A stretch of DNA of 64,000 nucleotides. Source: Citrobacter freundii (GTDB taxonomy: Bacteria > Bacteroidota > Bacteroidia > Chitinophagales > Chitinophagaceae). A model generated the notes under the pieces. That model was not told the DNA's origin. It was given only the letters and a program-made list of their open reading frames with translations, and made no database searches. A program made the position numbers and the translations under genes. Positions 8,087-16,869 of the stretch are shown piece by piece; position 1 is the stretch's first letter; each line of letters opens with the position of its first letter. The DNA is taken from NCBI GenBank assembly GCA_003243445.1, contig QFQQ01000010.1, positions 1 through 64,000 on the forward strand, in the 5' to 3' direction.

Positions 8087-9100
8087 ATGATCATTGATTT
8101 CAGATCAGATACGGTTACAAAGCCTACGCCGGCCATGCTTGAGGCCATGATGAGCGCTCCCGTAGGCGATGATGTATTTGGTGAAGATCCGTCCATCAAT
8201 CAACTGGAAAAACAGGCTGCGGATATGTTTGGTATGGAAGCCGCCATTTTTTGTCCCTCAGGCACCATGACCAACCAGATCGCTATCAAATGTCACACAC
8301 AACCCGGCGATGAGGTGATCTGTGATGAAAGCTCGCATATTTATCAATACGAAGGCGGCGGTATTGCCTTCAATTCCGGCGCTTCAGTAAAATTGCTGTA
8401 TGGCGACAGAGGCCGTGTGACTGCAGAGCAAGTGCAGGCAGCTATCAACCCGGATGATATTCACCGGGCAGTATCAAGACTGGTTTCGCTGGAAAATACC
8501 TCGAACCGTGGCGGTGGCAGTTGCTATGAAATGGAGGAAATCCTGAAGATCCGTGAAGTGGCAAAGTCCAATGGCCTGGCTTTTCACCTGGATGGTGCGC
8601 GCCTGTGGAATGCTATGGTCGCTAAAAATCAAACAGCAAAACAATACGGCGAAGCGTTTGACAGTATATCGATCTGCCTTAGCAAAAGCCTTGGCTGTCC
8701 TGTTGGGAGTCTTCTCCTTGGTACGAAGGAGCTGGTAAAAAAAGCCCGGCGGATCAGGAAAGCCTTTGGCGGCGGCATGCGGCAGGCTGGTTTTATCGCT
8801 GCAGCAGGGCTCTATGCACTCGAAAATCATATTGACCGCCTGAAAACGGATCATCTCCATGCACAGCAGATCGCCGATACGATAAGTACAAGAAAATGGC
8901 TGAAACAGCTATTGCCCGTTGAAACCAATATTATCATCTTTGAACTGAACGATAATACAGCAGCTCAGTTTGTGGCGAAATTGAAAGAACAGGACATACT
9001 TGCGTATGCCATCGCACCAAATCGTGTAAGACTTGTTGTACATCTTGACATCAGTCCGGAAATGGTATCCGAAACAGTAAGAATTATCTCATCATTATAA
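8087..9100 (+). CDS. ltaE: Low-specificity L-threonine aldolase
   Basis: The 337-residue protein is a PLP enzyme of the beta-eliminating lyase fold, cleaving threonine or allo-threonine to glycine and acetaldehyde. Family features are the N-terminal DFRSDTVTKPTPAMLEAM, GDDVFGEDPSINQLE, the LENTSNRGGGS loop and the cofactor lysine in SICLSKSLGCPVGSLLLG (about residue 205). Length is normal for the family. ATG at 8087 is the first start after the upstream repeat. The gene is followed after 10 bases by pgi on the same strand, so they probably form a two-gene operon. Confidence 0.95.
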   Translation: MIIDFRSDTVTKPTPAMLEAMMSAPVGDDVFGEDPSINQLEKQAADMFGMEAAIFCPSGTMTNQIAIKCHTQPGDEVICDESSHIYQYEGGGIAFNSGASVKLLYGDRGRVTAEQVQAAINPDDIHRAVSRLVSLENTSNRGGGSCYEMEEILKIREVAKSNGLAFHLDGARLWNAMVAKNQTAKQYGEAFDSISICLSKSLGCPVGSLLLGTKELVKKARRIRKAFGGGMRQAGFIAAAGLYALENHIDRLKTDHLHAQQIADTISTRKWLKQLLPVETNIIIFELNDNTAAQFVAKLKEQDILAYAIAPNRVRLVVHLDISPEMVSETVRIISSL

Positions 9101-9110
9101 AAAACATCCT

Positions 9111-10760
9111 ATGCTTCCAAAGATCAACCCGACGACTACCGCAAGCTGGCAGTTATTGAAAGAAGAACACACCGTGATGCAATCAGTAAAAATGAAAGAC
9201 CTCTTTGCAGCGGATAAAGAAAGATATGAACGTTTTCACCTGCAACTGGAAGACATACTTTTTGATTATTCCAAGAACATCATTTCTGAAAAAACAATTT
9301 CGCTTTTACTGAAACTTGCTGAAGAATGTAAAGTGAAAGAAGGCATCCAGGCCATGTTCGCCGGAGACCTGATCAATGAAACGGAAAACCGCTCTGTGCT
9401 GCATACCGCTTTGCGGAACTTTTCCAAAGAGCCGGTACTGTCCGAAGGACAGGATGTAATGCCTGAGGTCAAAAAAGTTTTACGCAAAATGAAAACCTTC
9501 TCCGATAAAGTGCACAGCGGAGAACACAGGGGTTATACAGATAAGCGTATCAAGTATATTGTGAACATCGGTATCGGTGGAAGTGATCTCGGCCCGCTGA
9601 TGGTCACTGAAGCCCTGAAGCCATACTTTGTGGAAGACATTGAAACCTTCTTTGTGTCCAATGTTGACGGCACGCATATCGCCGAAACACTCAAGAAGGT
9701 AAAACCGGAAAGAACATTGTTCCTGATCGCGTCGAAAACGTTCACTACACAGGAAACAATGACGAATGCACATACGGCAAGACAATGGTTCCTGAAAAAA
9801 GCAAAGGACGAAGCACATATTGCAAAACATTTCGTTGCACTTTCCACCAATGAAAAAGAAGTTGTGAAGTTCGGCATCGATAAAAAGAACATGTTCGAAT
9901 TCTGGGATTGGGTTGGCGGTCGTTATTCCCTTTGGAGCGCGATCGGTCTGTCCATCTCGTTGAGCATTGGTTACAAGAATTTCGAGCAGCTGCTCAAAGG
10001 TGCTTACAGCACAGATGTTCATTTCCGCAATACACCGCTTGAAAAGAACATTCCTGTACTGATGGCATTGATCGGTCTCTGGTATACAAATTTCTTTGGC
10101 ACACAAACCGAAGCTATTCTTCCTTATGATCAGTATATGCATCGCTTTGCTGCATATTTCCAGCAGGGAAATATGGAGAGCAACGGCAAAAGCGTTGACC
10201 GCAGCGGCAAACCGGTTGATCACGCCACAGGTCCGGTGATCTGGGGCGAACCCGGAACAAATGGTCAGCACGCGTTTTATCAACTGATCCACCAGGGTAG
10301 TATTAAGATCCCCTGTGATTTTATCGCACCTGCGCAGTCGCATAACCCGATCGGAGATCATCACGCAAAACTGTTATCAAACTTCTTCGCGCAAACAGAA
10401 GCGCTGATGAATGGCAAGACAGAAGCGGAAGCAAAAGCCGAACTGGAAAAACAAGGCATGGATGCAGGCAAGATCAGTAAACTGGTGCCATTTAAAGTAT
10501 TTACCGGCAACAGACCAACCAATTCATTCCTCATCAAAAAGATCACCCCATACACGTTAGGTCAGCTGATCGCGCTCTATGAACACAAGATCTTTGTACA
10601 GGGTGTGATCTGGGATATCTTCAGTTTTGATCAGTGGGGTGTTGAACTGGGTAAACAATTAGCCAATAAGATCCTCCCCGAGCTGGAAGATGAAAAGGAA
10701 ATCACCTCGCATGATTCTTCAACAAATGCGTTGATCAATGCGTTTAAGAAGATGAGATGA
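9111..10760 (+). CDS. pgi: Glucose-6-phosphate isomerase
   Basis: The 549-residue protein matches bacterial phosphoglucose isomerase at full length. It shows NIGIGGSDLGPLMVTEAL, SKTFTTQETMTNA, the VGGRYSLWSAIGLSI signature and the C-terminal FDQWGVELGKQLANKI signature. It interconverts glucose-6-phosphate and fructose-6-phosphate in cytoplasmic glycolysis. The ATG at 9111 lies 10 bases after the threonine aldolase stop. An extremely strong hairpin (10810-10876), part of a family B repeat, follows 50 bases after the stop and may serve as the transcript end. Confidence 0.98.
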   Translation: MLPKINPTTTASWQLLKEEHTVMQSVKMKDLFAADKERYERFHLQLEDILFDYSKNIISEKTISLLLKLAEECKVKEGIQAMFAGDLINETENRSVLHTALRNFSKEPVLSEGQDVMPEVKKVLRKMKTFSDKVHSGEHRGYTDKRIKYIVNIGIGGSDLGPLMVTEALKPYFVEDIETFFVSNVDGTHIAETLKKVKPERTLFLIASKTFTTQETMTNAHTARQWFLKKAKDEAHIAKHFVALSTNEKEVVKFGIDKKNMFEFWDWVGGRYSLWSAIGLSISLSIGYKNFEQLLKGAYSTDVHFRNTPLEKNIPVLMALIGLWYTNFFGTQTEAILPYDQYMHRFAAYFQQGNMESNGKSVDRSGKPVDHATGPVIWGEPGTNGQHAFYQLIHQGSIKIPCDFIAPAQSHNPIGDHHAKLLSNFFAQTEALMNGKTEAEAKAELEKQGMDAGKISKLVPFKVFTGNRPTNSFLIKKITPYTLGQLIALYEHKIFVQGVIWDIFSFDQWGVELGKQLANKILPELEDEKEITSHDSSTNALINAFKKMR

Positions 10761-10809
10761 TTTTGAGAAGAAGGTCGTAACTCATTCACATACTTGTATT
10801 GTTCGATAA

Positions 10810-10953
10810 CAGATTGCACGGATCACGCAGATCATTTCTGGCAACAGAAATTGATCTGCGTGATCCGTGCAATCTGATTAATAACTGACCTGATCAGCGA
10901 ACCTCCTCAACAAGCAGCAAGATCAATCTGCGAAATCCGCGGGAACCCGACCT
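10810..10953. repeat. Family B element B1: long hairpin plus right outer arm
   Basis: A perfect 25-bp inverted repeat (10810-10834 with 10852-10876) is extended by a six-pair stem with one bulged base and a GCAA (GNRA-type) loop, giving about 31 pairs. About 48 bp further on is the family B right outer arm with CTGCG and CCGCGGGAACCC (10928-10948). The left outer arm seen in other copies is absent; it would overlap the end of pgi. There is no T-run after the hairpin. Confidence 0.92.
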
Positions 10954-11019
10954 GCCAATCAGGGTGAATCTCGCGACGAGAATTGAACCGGAATCTGTAT
11001 ATTTACGAAAACCTTCGTT

Positions 11020-11415
11020 ATGAGAATACTGTTATCTGTCGCTGTAATGCTATTTTCAGCAAGCGCATTCGCGCAAACGACATCCAATCCGGCGCTGCAA
11101 TCGTTGATCGACAAATTCAACAAGGATAATCCGTTGAACATTGAATTGCCGGTTCCTCCTACAGACCCGGTCGTACTGACTACTGGTCCAAAACAGCCGG
11201 TTTATTCGCATACGCTTCCTTCCGGTGCGCCGGTTTTTTTATTACCGCAGGATAATATGCCCTGCGTTGTTCCAAACAGTGTTTCCAATATGCCTGTGGC
11301 TCGCGGACCGGTTGCAAAACCTGGGACACCGGGTGCTATGCCCAATGCGGGTTATTCTCCAATGGTGATGGCAAAACCGGCGGTTAAAAGTGATGCTTTA
11401 CTAAAGAAGCGTTGA
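11020..11415 (+). CDS. Small secreted proline-rich protein of unknown function
   Basis: The 131-residue product starts with a clear signal peptide, MRILLSVAVMLFSASAFAQ, with cleavage expected after AFAQ, so it is probably periplasmic or surface-exposed. The mature part is rich in proline, valine and alanine with no recognised domain, and it ends in LLKKR. TATATTTACG about 20 bases before the ATG is one mismatch from a TAnnTTTG box. A strong terminator follows at 11474-11505. I do not recognise the family. Confidence 0.7.
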   Translation: MRILLSVAVMLFSASAFAQTTSNPALQSLIDKFNKDNPLNIELPVPPTDPVVLTTGPKQPVYSHTLPSGAPVFLLPQDNMPCVVPNSVSNMPVARGPVAKPGTPGAMPNAGYSPMVMAKPAVKSDALLKKR

Positions 11416-11473
11416 AATAAAATTTTACCGGATGGAGCTCCGATCGGTTTGATATTAGAATATTATTAAAACT

Positions 11474-11505
11474 AAAAACCCGGCTGATAACAGACCGGGT
11501 TTTTT
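11474..11505. terminator. Bidirectional rho-independent terminator
   Basis: AAAAACCCGG and CCGGGTTTTT form a ten-pair stem with an A-run on one side and a T-run on the other. It sits between the convergent small secreted protein gene (plus) and the DUF3276 gene (minus), and can end both transcripts. Confidence 0.92.
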
Positions 11506-11521
11506 ATTCATTCAAATGGAA

Positions 11522-11941
11522 TTACCATTTATCTACTTCTTCGTTTGATGAAGCAGCACCTGTTGTTGCAGCAGGTGTTTCTCTTACTTCAGCAGTTGCG
11601 ATTGGTTCAGCAACTGTATCTGCAAGCACTTCGCCACCTTCCTCAGGAAGTTCATCATGATTGAATGCATCGAAATCGAAGTCGGGCATCAATTCTGTTT
11701 TAACATAATCAACAGCCTCATTCAACGCTTTAATGAATTTATTAAAATCTTCTTTGTACAAGAAGACTTTATGCCTGTCATATCCATTGTCATCAAACCG
11801 CTTGCGGCTTTCAGTAATGGTCAGGTAATAGTCATTACCACGAGTCGCTCTTACATCAAAAAAATAAGTCCTTCTCTTGCCTGCACGGATTCTCTTGCTG
11901 TAAATGCTCTCCAATTTTTTGTCGTTGTTCTCGTACGCCAC
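11522..11941 (-). CDS. PUR-alpha-like DNA/RNA-binding protein (DUF3276)
   Basis: The 139-residue protein matches the DUF3276 family related to eukaryotic PUR-alpha and to Borrelia BpuR. Typical blocks are SKRIRAGKRRTYFFDVR, YYLTITESRKRF and HKVFLYKEDFNKF. The C-terminal third is acidic and alanine/threonine-rich and looks disordered. Members bind single-stranded nucleic acid and act as regulators. The start is GTG at 11941; an in-frame stop lies a short way upstream and there is no ATG before the conserved part. It is transcribed alone, ending at the shared terminator. Confidence 0.9.
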   Translation of the reverse strand: MAYENNDKKLESIYSKRIRAGKRRTYFFDVRATRGNDYYLTITESRKRFDDNGYDRHKVFLYKEDFNKFIKALNEAVDYVKTELMPDFDFDAFNHDELPEEGGEVLADTVAEPIATAEVRETPAATTGAASSNEEVDKW

Positions 11942-12093
11942 AGTTAATGTTTTTGCAGATTAAGAAATTGCTTTGGTTTATGAAGTCACAAATATATAGA
12001 TGTTTTTGAAACAGCCAAAAGAGAGTATATTTTGTTTGGGAGGCTGAAAATGCCTCGGGGCAAGGGTCCGGGCGGATATGGGAGCCGATCCGG

Positions 12094-12245
12094 GGTCGAT
12101 GTTCGATGTTCGATGCGCGATGGTCGATCTCTCACATCCGATCGGCTTTTTCTCCGCAGACGGAATAAGTGTCATCTGGACGCCTAACGACTAGGAACCA
12201 ATGGCTTCAGTCGAACATCGAATATCTATCATCGGACATCGATCT
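12094..12245. repeat. Family A inverted heptad element A6
   Basis: The left arm (12095-12129) has five TCGATGN heptads. The right arm (12211-12244) is their reverse complement with AT-shifted variants. The spacer is about 80 bp. It separates DUF3276 from the ABC exporter gene, both on the minus strand. Confidence 0.9.
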
Positions 12246-12267
12246 AAGTAGAAACACTAGCAACTCC

Positions 12268-14094
12268 CTACGCTTCCCTGTCGGTTTCCTGCTGCCGCGC
12301 ATACAGATTTGCGTAATAGCCATCGGGGATGGCGAGCAGTTCCTGGTGTGTTCCCTCTTCAACGATGGCGCCATCTTCGAGGACAACGATCTTGTCGAAG
12401 GCGAAAAGAGTAAATATACGATGGGTGATGATGATGGCGGTTTTGCCCTGCAGGTAGTCGTTCAGGTTGCCGATGATCTCTTTTTCGGTTTTGGCGTCCA
12501 CCGCGCTGAGACAGTCGTCGAAGATCACCATAGACGGATCTTTGATCAATGCGCGCGCGATAGAGATCCGCTGTTTTTGTCCCCCGCTCAGCGTAACGCC
12601 TCTCTCTCCTATCATTGTCTTATAGCCTTCGGCAAAGCCGGTGATCTCCTTGTGAACGCTTGCCTGCAGTGCTGCTTTTTCTACCTCGGCTGAATCGGCC
12701 TGCGCCAGTCCGAACCGGATATTATTCTCTACGGTTTCGCTGAACAGAAAAACATCCTGCGGCACATAGCTCACCTGTTCACGCAACTTGCGAAGGCCAA
12801 GCTCGCGTATATCGGTCCCGTCCATAAGAATCCGGCCGGAAGTAACATCGTTCATGCGCAGGAGCAATTGCGCAAGCGTTGTTTTGCCGCTGCCCGTGCG
12901 CCCGACCACTGCCACTTTTTGTCCTTTCTTTACTGTAAGGTTAAAATTATGCAGCGCACGGATGCCGGTATCGCTGTATACGAAATCGACGTTTTCAAAA
13001 ACGATATTGCCCTGGAGATTGGTGGCCGCCGCTTTCTGCGGTTCGCGGATCGAGGGTTTTGTGTCGAGAAACTCATTGATCCTTTTTTGCGAAGCAGCCG
13101 CACGCTGGATCATACTGGCAGTAAGACCGATCGCACTCACGGGAAACATCATCATATTGATGTACATCACAAACTCAACAATCGTATCTATACCGATATT
13201 ATGCGTGCCACGGATATAATACAATCCCCCGATCATGATCGTCAGCAATGTACTGATGCCGATCAGCAGGGTGATCGAAGGGAAATAGATCGCCTCCACC
13301 CTTGCCAGCCCGATCGCGTTTTTCCTGTATTCTTCGCTGTTTTTCGTGAAGAACCCGAGCATTGCCTTTTCCTGCACGAATGATTTGATCACGCGGATGC
13401 CGGAATAAGATTCCTGTGCATTGGTGGTAAGGTCAGACAGTGAAGCCTGGATCTTTTCGCTTTTCTTATGGATCGTGTTGTTGACGAAATAGATCGTCAC
13501 GGCCAGGATCGGCAATGGTGCAAGTGTATACCAGGTGAGCAGCGGATCGCGCTTGTACATAAAGAAAACGGCCAGCGAGATCAGGGAAATAAGATTCACC
13601 AGGTACATGATCGCGGGGCCGGAAAACATGCGGACGCGGCTTACGTCCTCCGCTATGCGGTTCATCAGATCACCGGTGCTGTTGCGCTTGTAAAAGGCGG
13701 AATCGAGTTGCTGATAATGTTTGTAGATCTCGTTCTTCTGATCAAATTCAATATGCCGGCTCATCACGATGATCGTCTGGCGCATCAGGAACAGAAAAAA
13801 ACCACGAAGCAATGCCAACACGAGGATCACGATGCCGCACCAGGCAACGACCTGTGTAAGACCGGTCATGCCCTGCATCCACGCAATAAATTTGGTCACG
13901 AGGTAATCATACGAAGGCTCACGCTTTGGCGGCTGATATCCCGGCAGCCTGCGTTGCACAAAATCGATGACAAATCCCGTTACCTGCGGCGTAAGTACGT
14001 TAAAATAATTGGACAGAAAGACGAAGATCAGACCAACCCCCAATCTCACACGGTACTTCCAGAAATACTTTTGAATGGCTTTGAGATGCTTCAT
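12268..14094 (-). CDS. ABC exporter half-transporter, MdlA/YheI-like
   Basis: The 608-residue protein fuses an N-terminal six-helix transmembrane domain (about 1-330) with a C-terminal ATPase. The ATPase shows Walker A VVGRTGSGKTTL, the signature LSGGQKQRISIARAL, Walker B MVIFDDCLSAVD and the H-loop ITHR. The residue after the Walker B aspartate is Asp rather than the catalytic Glu, as I recall for the degenerate-site subunit of heterodimeric exporters such as MdlA and YheI/BmrC. A canonical partner would be expected, but none is adjacent. It probably exports a lipid or drug-like substrate across the inner membrane. Confidence 0.9.
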   Translation of the reverse strand: MKHLKAIQKYFWKYRVRLGVGLIFVFLSNYFNVLTPQVTGFVIDFVQRRLPGYQPPKREPSYDYLVTKFIAWMQGMTGLTQVVAWCGIVILVLALLRGFFLFLMRQTIIVMSRHIEFDQKNEIYKHYQQLDSAFYKRNSTGDLMNRIAEDVSRVRMFSGPAIMYLVNLISLISLAVFFMYKRDPLLTWYTLAPLPILAVTIYFVNNTIHKKSEKIQASLSDLTTNAQESYSGIRVIKSFVQEKAMLGFFTKNSEEYRKNAIGLARVEAIYFPSITLLIGISTLLTIMIGGLYYIRGTHNIGIDTIVEFVMYINMMMFPVSAIGLTASMIQRAAASQKRINEFLDTKPSIREPQKAAATNLQGNIVFENVDFVYSDTGIRALHNFNLTVKKGQKVAVVGRTGSGKTTLAQLLLRMNDVTSGRILMDGTDIRELGLRKLREQVSYVPQDVFLFSETVENNIRFGLAQADSAEVEKAALQASVHKEITGFAEGYKTMIGERGVTLSGGQKQRISIARALIKDPSMVIFDDCLSAVDAKTEKEIIGNLNDYLQGKTAIIITHRIFTLFAFDKIVVLEDGAIVEEGTHQELLAIPDGYYANLYARQQETDREA

Positions 14095-14126
14095 GGAAGC
14101 GCAAGGTAGGGAAAGATGTGATATGA

Positions 14127-14263
14127 CCGCCGACGGCCGACCGCCGACCGCAGATCAGTCGTCAAAATCGATCTATAAAAATACATATTGGACCTTTGTT
14201 CGATCAATGAGGTATAATCTTTTCAACGCATCGTCGGCGGTCGGCTGTCGGCTGTCGGCGGTC
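14127..14263. repeat. Family D inverted heptad element D1
   Basis: The right arm (14234-14261) is four in-register heptads alternating TCGGCGG and TCGGCTG. The left arm (14127-14154) is four reverse-complement heptads. The spacer is about 79 bp. It has the same architecture as family A, and its unit differs from TCGATGG only at positions 4 and 5. It sits between the ABC gene start and the dioxygenase gene end. Confidence 0.92.
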
Positions 14264-14268
14264 CACCT

Positions 14269-15222
14269 TCATCGAAACTGCTCAACATTCAACTTCACCG
14301 GCGTAAGCTTCGCTTCAATGCCTGGCCGGTCGGGTTCGAATTGTTTGGGAAGTTTCAGTTCTTCGCCGAGGTGTTCCTTTGCTTCATCGATGGCGAAGCC
14401 GGGTCCTGAGGTGGCTACTTCGAAGAGAACGCCGCCGGGTTCGCGGAAATAGATCGAGGTAAAATAGTTGCGGTCGAGAACCGGTGTTGGATTGAGCATG
14501 CGTTTGAGGACGCGTTCGCGGACCTCAAGCTGCGCTTTCTGATCCGGCGTGGCAAAAGCGATATGATGGACGGTGCCGCTGCCCGCAAGGCCCTTCAGGC
14601 TGTCAGGTGTACAGACAATATCCACGTAATTGCCGGGTTTATCTGTGGCTGCAAACCGGAAGCGGTTGCCCTTTTCTGCGATCAGCTGATGATCGAGCTG
14701 TTCAGTAAGCAGGCCGGCCGTGCGTTCGTAGCCCTCTTCCCAGATCTCGGCGTTGAAAAGACCTTTCAGCGCGTGTTCGGGAGGGATATGGCCGTAGGTA
14801 AAACCGGCACGGTCGTCCCGGTCGTTAAATACAAGCTCCAGCCCCAGCCCGTCGGGATCTTCAAAATACGCCACTAACTCACCTTCGAAACGTTCACGCG
14901 GTTCTTTAAAGTCGATACTAAACTGTTTTAACCGGCCAAGCCAGTAATCCATCGATCTTATATCGGCAGAAAACGTGGTGGTATTGAGCATTCCTTTTCC
15001 GTGGCGGCCGTTCGTCAGCCCGGAATAAGGAAAAAACGTAAGAATACTGCCTGGATTCCCGGTTTCATCGCCATAATAAAAGTGATAAACACCAGGCGCA
15101 TCAAAGTTTACCGTCTTTTTTACGAGACGAAGACCGAGAATGCCCGCATAGAAATCGATATTTTCCTGGGAACCGGTGCTGATGGCAGTGACATGATGTA
15201 TGCCTGTGATGAGTTTTGACAT
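14269..15222 (-). CDS. Ring-cleaving dioxygenase-like VOC protein (MhqO type)
   Basis: The 317-residue protein consists of two vicinal-oxygen-chelate halves. The first opens with ITGIHHVTAIS, whose His is a metal ligand, and contains GVYHFYYGDETGNPGS. The second contains VHHIAFATPDQ and GGVLFEVATSGPGF, supplying further His and Glu ligands. The family is annotated as MhqO/YkcA-type dioxygenase and is linked in Bacilli to quinone detoxification; the substrate here is not known. The ATG at 15220-15222 begins just before the first domain. The stop lies 6 bases from the edge of repeat element D1. Confidence 0.85.
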   Translation of the reverse strand: MSKLITGIHHVTAISTGSQENIDFYAGILGLRLVKKTVNFDAPGVYHFYYGDETGNPGSILTFFPYSGLTNGRHGKGMLNTTTFSADIRSMDYWLGRLKQFSIDFKEPRERFEGELVAYFEDPDGLGLELVFNDRDDRAGFTYGHIPPEHALKGLFNAEIWEEGYERTAGLLTEQLDHQLIAEKGNRFRFAATDKPGNYVDIVCTPDSLKGLAGSGTVHHIAFATPDQKAQLEVRERVLKRMLNPTPVLDRNYFTSIYFREPGGVLFEVATSGPGFAIDEAKEHLGEELKLPKQFEPDRPGIEAKLTPVKLNVEQFR

Positions 15223-15248
15223 GGAAATTGCCGTTAATGATGTTGGGA

Positions 15249-15329
15249 ATCGATGTTAAATGTCCGATGATTGATGGTCGATGTTGGATGGTCGATGATC
15301 GCTCATCAGATGGAACATCCGGCATCGCT
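15249..15329. repeat. Family A inverted heptad element A7
   Basis: The left arm (15250-15301) is about seven TNGATGN heptads. The right arm (15311-15328) is short, with about two and a half units, so the arms are unequal. The spacer is about 10 bp. The element abuts the GNAT stop codon. Confidence 0.85.
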
Positions 15330-15330
15330 A

Positions 15331-15639
15331 TTATGCTTCTTCTTCGCCTGCTTTGTTCCAGATATCTGCATACTGATCAGGGTGGCGCTTAAATTGTGCA
15401 TGTACATAGGGGCACATGGGGATGACGGAAAGCTTTTTCTCCCGGGCATAGGCCACCATTTCATCCAGAAGCTTTTTTGCCAGGCCTTTGCCTTCTTCTT
15501 TTGGAGAAACCTCGGTATGATAAACTGTCAGGTCCTTCCCGCTGATCCCTATCACCATCTCACCGATCTTTTCCCGGCCATCCATGATCAGGAAGGCACC
15601 ATGTCCTTTATCATTTATTACAAATTGCACGTCATTCAT
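15331..15639 (-). CDS. GNAT family N-acetyltransferase, small YjdJ-like
   Basis: From the ATG at 15637-15639 the protein has 102 residues, the usual size for the minimal GNAT subfamily. The core is LTVYHTEVSPKEEGKGLAKK, including the acetyl-CoA pyrophosphate loop, then CPYVHAQFKRHPDQY at the C-terminal end. It would transfer an acetyl group from acetyl-CoA; the acceptor is unknown. A 36-residue upstream frame extension was rejected because it is basic, lacks homology features and precedes the natural start MNDVQFVIND. The stop codon adjoins repeat element A7. Confidence 0.88.
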   Translation of the reverse strand: MNDVQFVINDKGHGAFLIMDGREKIGEMVIGISGKDLTVYHTEVSPKEEGKGLAKKLLDEMVAYAREKKLSVIPMCPYVHAQFKRHPDQYADIWNKAGEEEA

Positions 15640-16004
15640 TTGTTTGTGTTTAATGGCGAATTTACGAAGACCGGGTTTGTGAGAGAAATGCCGGTTTCCG
15701 GACCTTCTTATTTTAGCCTGATGTGTGTGTGCCGGGAGATTGATCATCTAACCGTTTAGCCTCATCAGCAAATGCCCGTTACGGCTCAGAAGACGTTAAT
15801 AAAAAAAATGATACTTAACACAATAAAAAAATACCTGTTCGTGGTATTGCGTATTTCAAAAAGGCAACTATTTTTGTCTCGGTTTTTCATAGGATATTGG
15901 ATTTTAAAAACGGGGTTGCATTTCCATGCTGACCCTTTTTTTTGTCAAGAGGTGAAGGAGGGAAAGAGATCGGATAAACCCTCTTAATGAATCTTTGTGA
16001 AGCG
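15640..16004. other. 365-bp gap with no accepted gene
   Basis: The region separates the GNAT start from the end of the glycosyltransferase-like gene. It is A/T-rich and contains TATTTTTG near 15868, an exact TAnnTTTG match on the plus strand, but no convincing plus-strand gene follows. A 71-residue frame at 15772-15987 has no recognisable features. Confidence 0.4.
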
Positions 16005-16832
16005 TTATCGGCCGAGGAGGAAATTTTTGAGTCGTTTGAAGGGATCGGTTTTTTTAGGTCTTTGTTGCCCGTCGTGGACGAGTTTGTTTTCAAAATTGTA
16101 TTCTATTTTTTCTGCATATGCATCCAGCCCTCCGGCACGAAGTAGTGGTGTGTACCGTTTGATATTATCGTTGAATGTGCCATTCATTGACACGGTAAAA
16201 TAACTGCTTCTTTTTATTCCCTGTTTGTTGCTGTTGACCGGTTGGTTATCATTTTCACTAAAGAGATCAATATGAAAGATCTCGGGAGATAGTTTTTTCA
16301 GACGTTGCGTGCCTTTGCGTTCGTTCCGCCAGGGATGTTCGCCTTTGTGCAGCTGCCGGATCAGGAATTCCCTATTCCAGAGTGTGACCTGGTGGGACAT
16401 CAGGAAATCGGACTGCGCGTTATCCAGAAGTCCGACATTGAAGTTTTCGATAAAAACATCCGTTGGTTTTGTTTTATAGATCGGTGCGCTGTGAAGTTTC
16501 ACCTGTTGCCAGTCGTTCTGCTCCGCCAGCTCAAAGAGTTGATTAAACACATTTGCGTCTGTTCCTGCATTCAGCCACATATCTTCCTGGAAATAGATGA
16601 TGTACTTCTCTTTGATCTTTTCCTGGAGCAGAAACTTCAGCCTGTCCGCCCATTCGCCTTTTCCTGACCGGATGTTCACGAATCCGTCTACTTCAACCTC
16701 TTTGTCTTCCGTGGCAAAATAGTAATTGCAGGATGTATTGAAATCCCAGTTCTGCGCAAAAAAATAGCCGAAAGCTTTGTACAGAAGTTCATACCGGTCA
16801 CAGGAGTGAACGAGCAATGCAGTATTTTTCAT
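16005..16832 (-). CDS. Putative glycosyltransferase-like protein
   Basis: The 275-residue protein starts MKNTALLVHSCDRYE and contains KEKYIIYFQEDMWLN, an acidic motif similar to the DxD-like site of nucleotide-sugar transferases, and a downstream LWNREFLIRQL block. This resembles proteins annotated as glycosyltransferase-like in Bacteroidetes LPS or capsule loci, but no confident family can be named. It has no signal peptide or membrane span. It stands alone. A family E repeat lies directly against its start codon and occupies the region where the ribosome would bind. Confidence 0.55.
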   Translation of the reverse strand: MKNTALLVHSCDRYELLYKAFGYFFAQNWDFNTSCNYYFATEDKEVEVDGFVNIRSGKGEWADRLKFLLQEKIKEKYIIYFQEDMWLNAGTDANVFNQLFELAEQNDWQQVKLHSAPIYKTKPTDVFIENFNVGLLDNAQSDFLMSHQVTLWNREFLIRQLHKGEHPWRNERKGTQRLKKLSPEIFHIDLFSENDNQPVNSNKQGIKRSSYFTVSMNGTFNDNIKRYTPLLRAGGLDAYAEKIEYNFENKLVHDGQQRPKKTDPFKRLKNFLLGR

Positions 16833-16869
16833 AAGTAAGAAAGTAAAAAATCAAAAGTAAAAAATAAAC
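16833..16869. repeat. Family E single arm E2
   Basis: On the minus strand the 37 bases directly before the start codon at 16832 are TTTTTAC-type heptads (one TTTTGAT variant). No opposite arm was found apart from a weak TGACTTTTCAC near 16917. The rest of the gap to 17117 shows nothing recognisable. Confidence 0.75.

Noticed and set aside
9480..10364. 294-residue minus-strand frame opposite pgi
   Set aside because: It is a shadow of pgi in the opposite strand, with cysteine-rich, non-family sequence.
13468..14109. 213-residue plus-strand frame opposite the ABC gene
   Set aside because: It is a shadow frame with His/Gln-rich composition and no domain.
15772..15987. 71-residue frame in the gap before the glycosyltransferase-like gene
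   Set aside because: No recognisable feature and no supporting ribosome-binding region.
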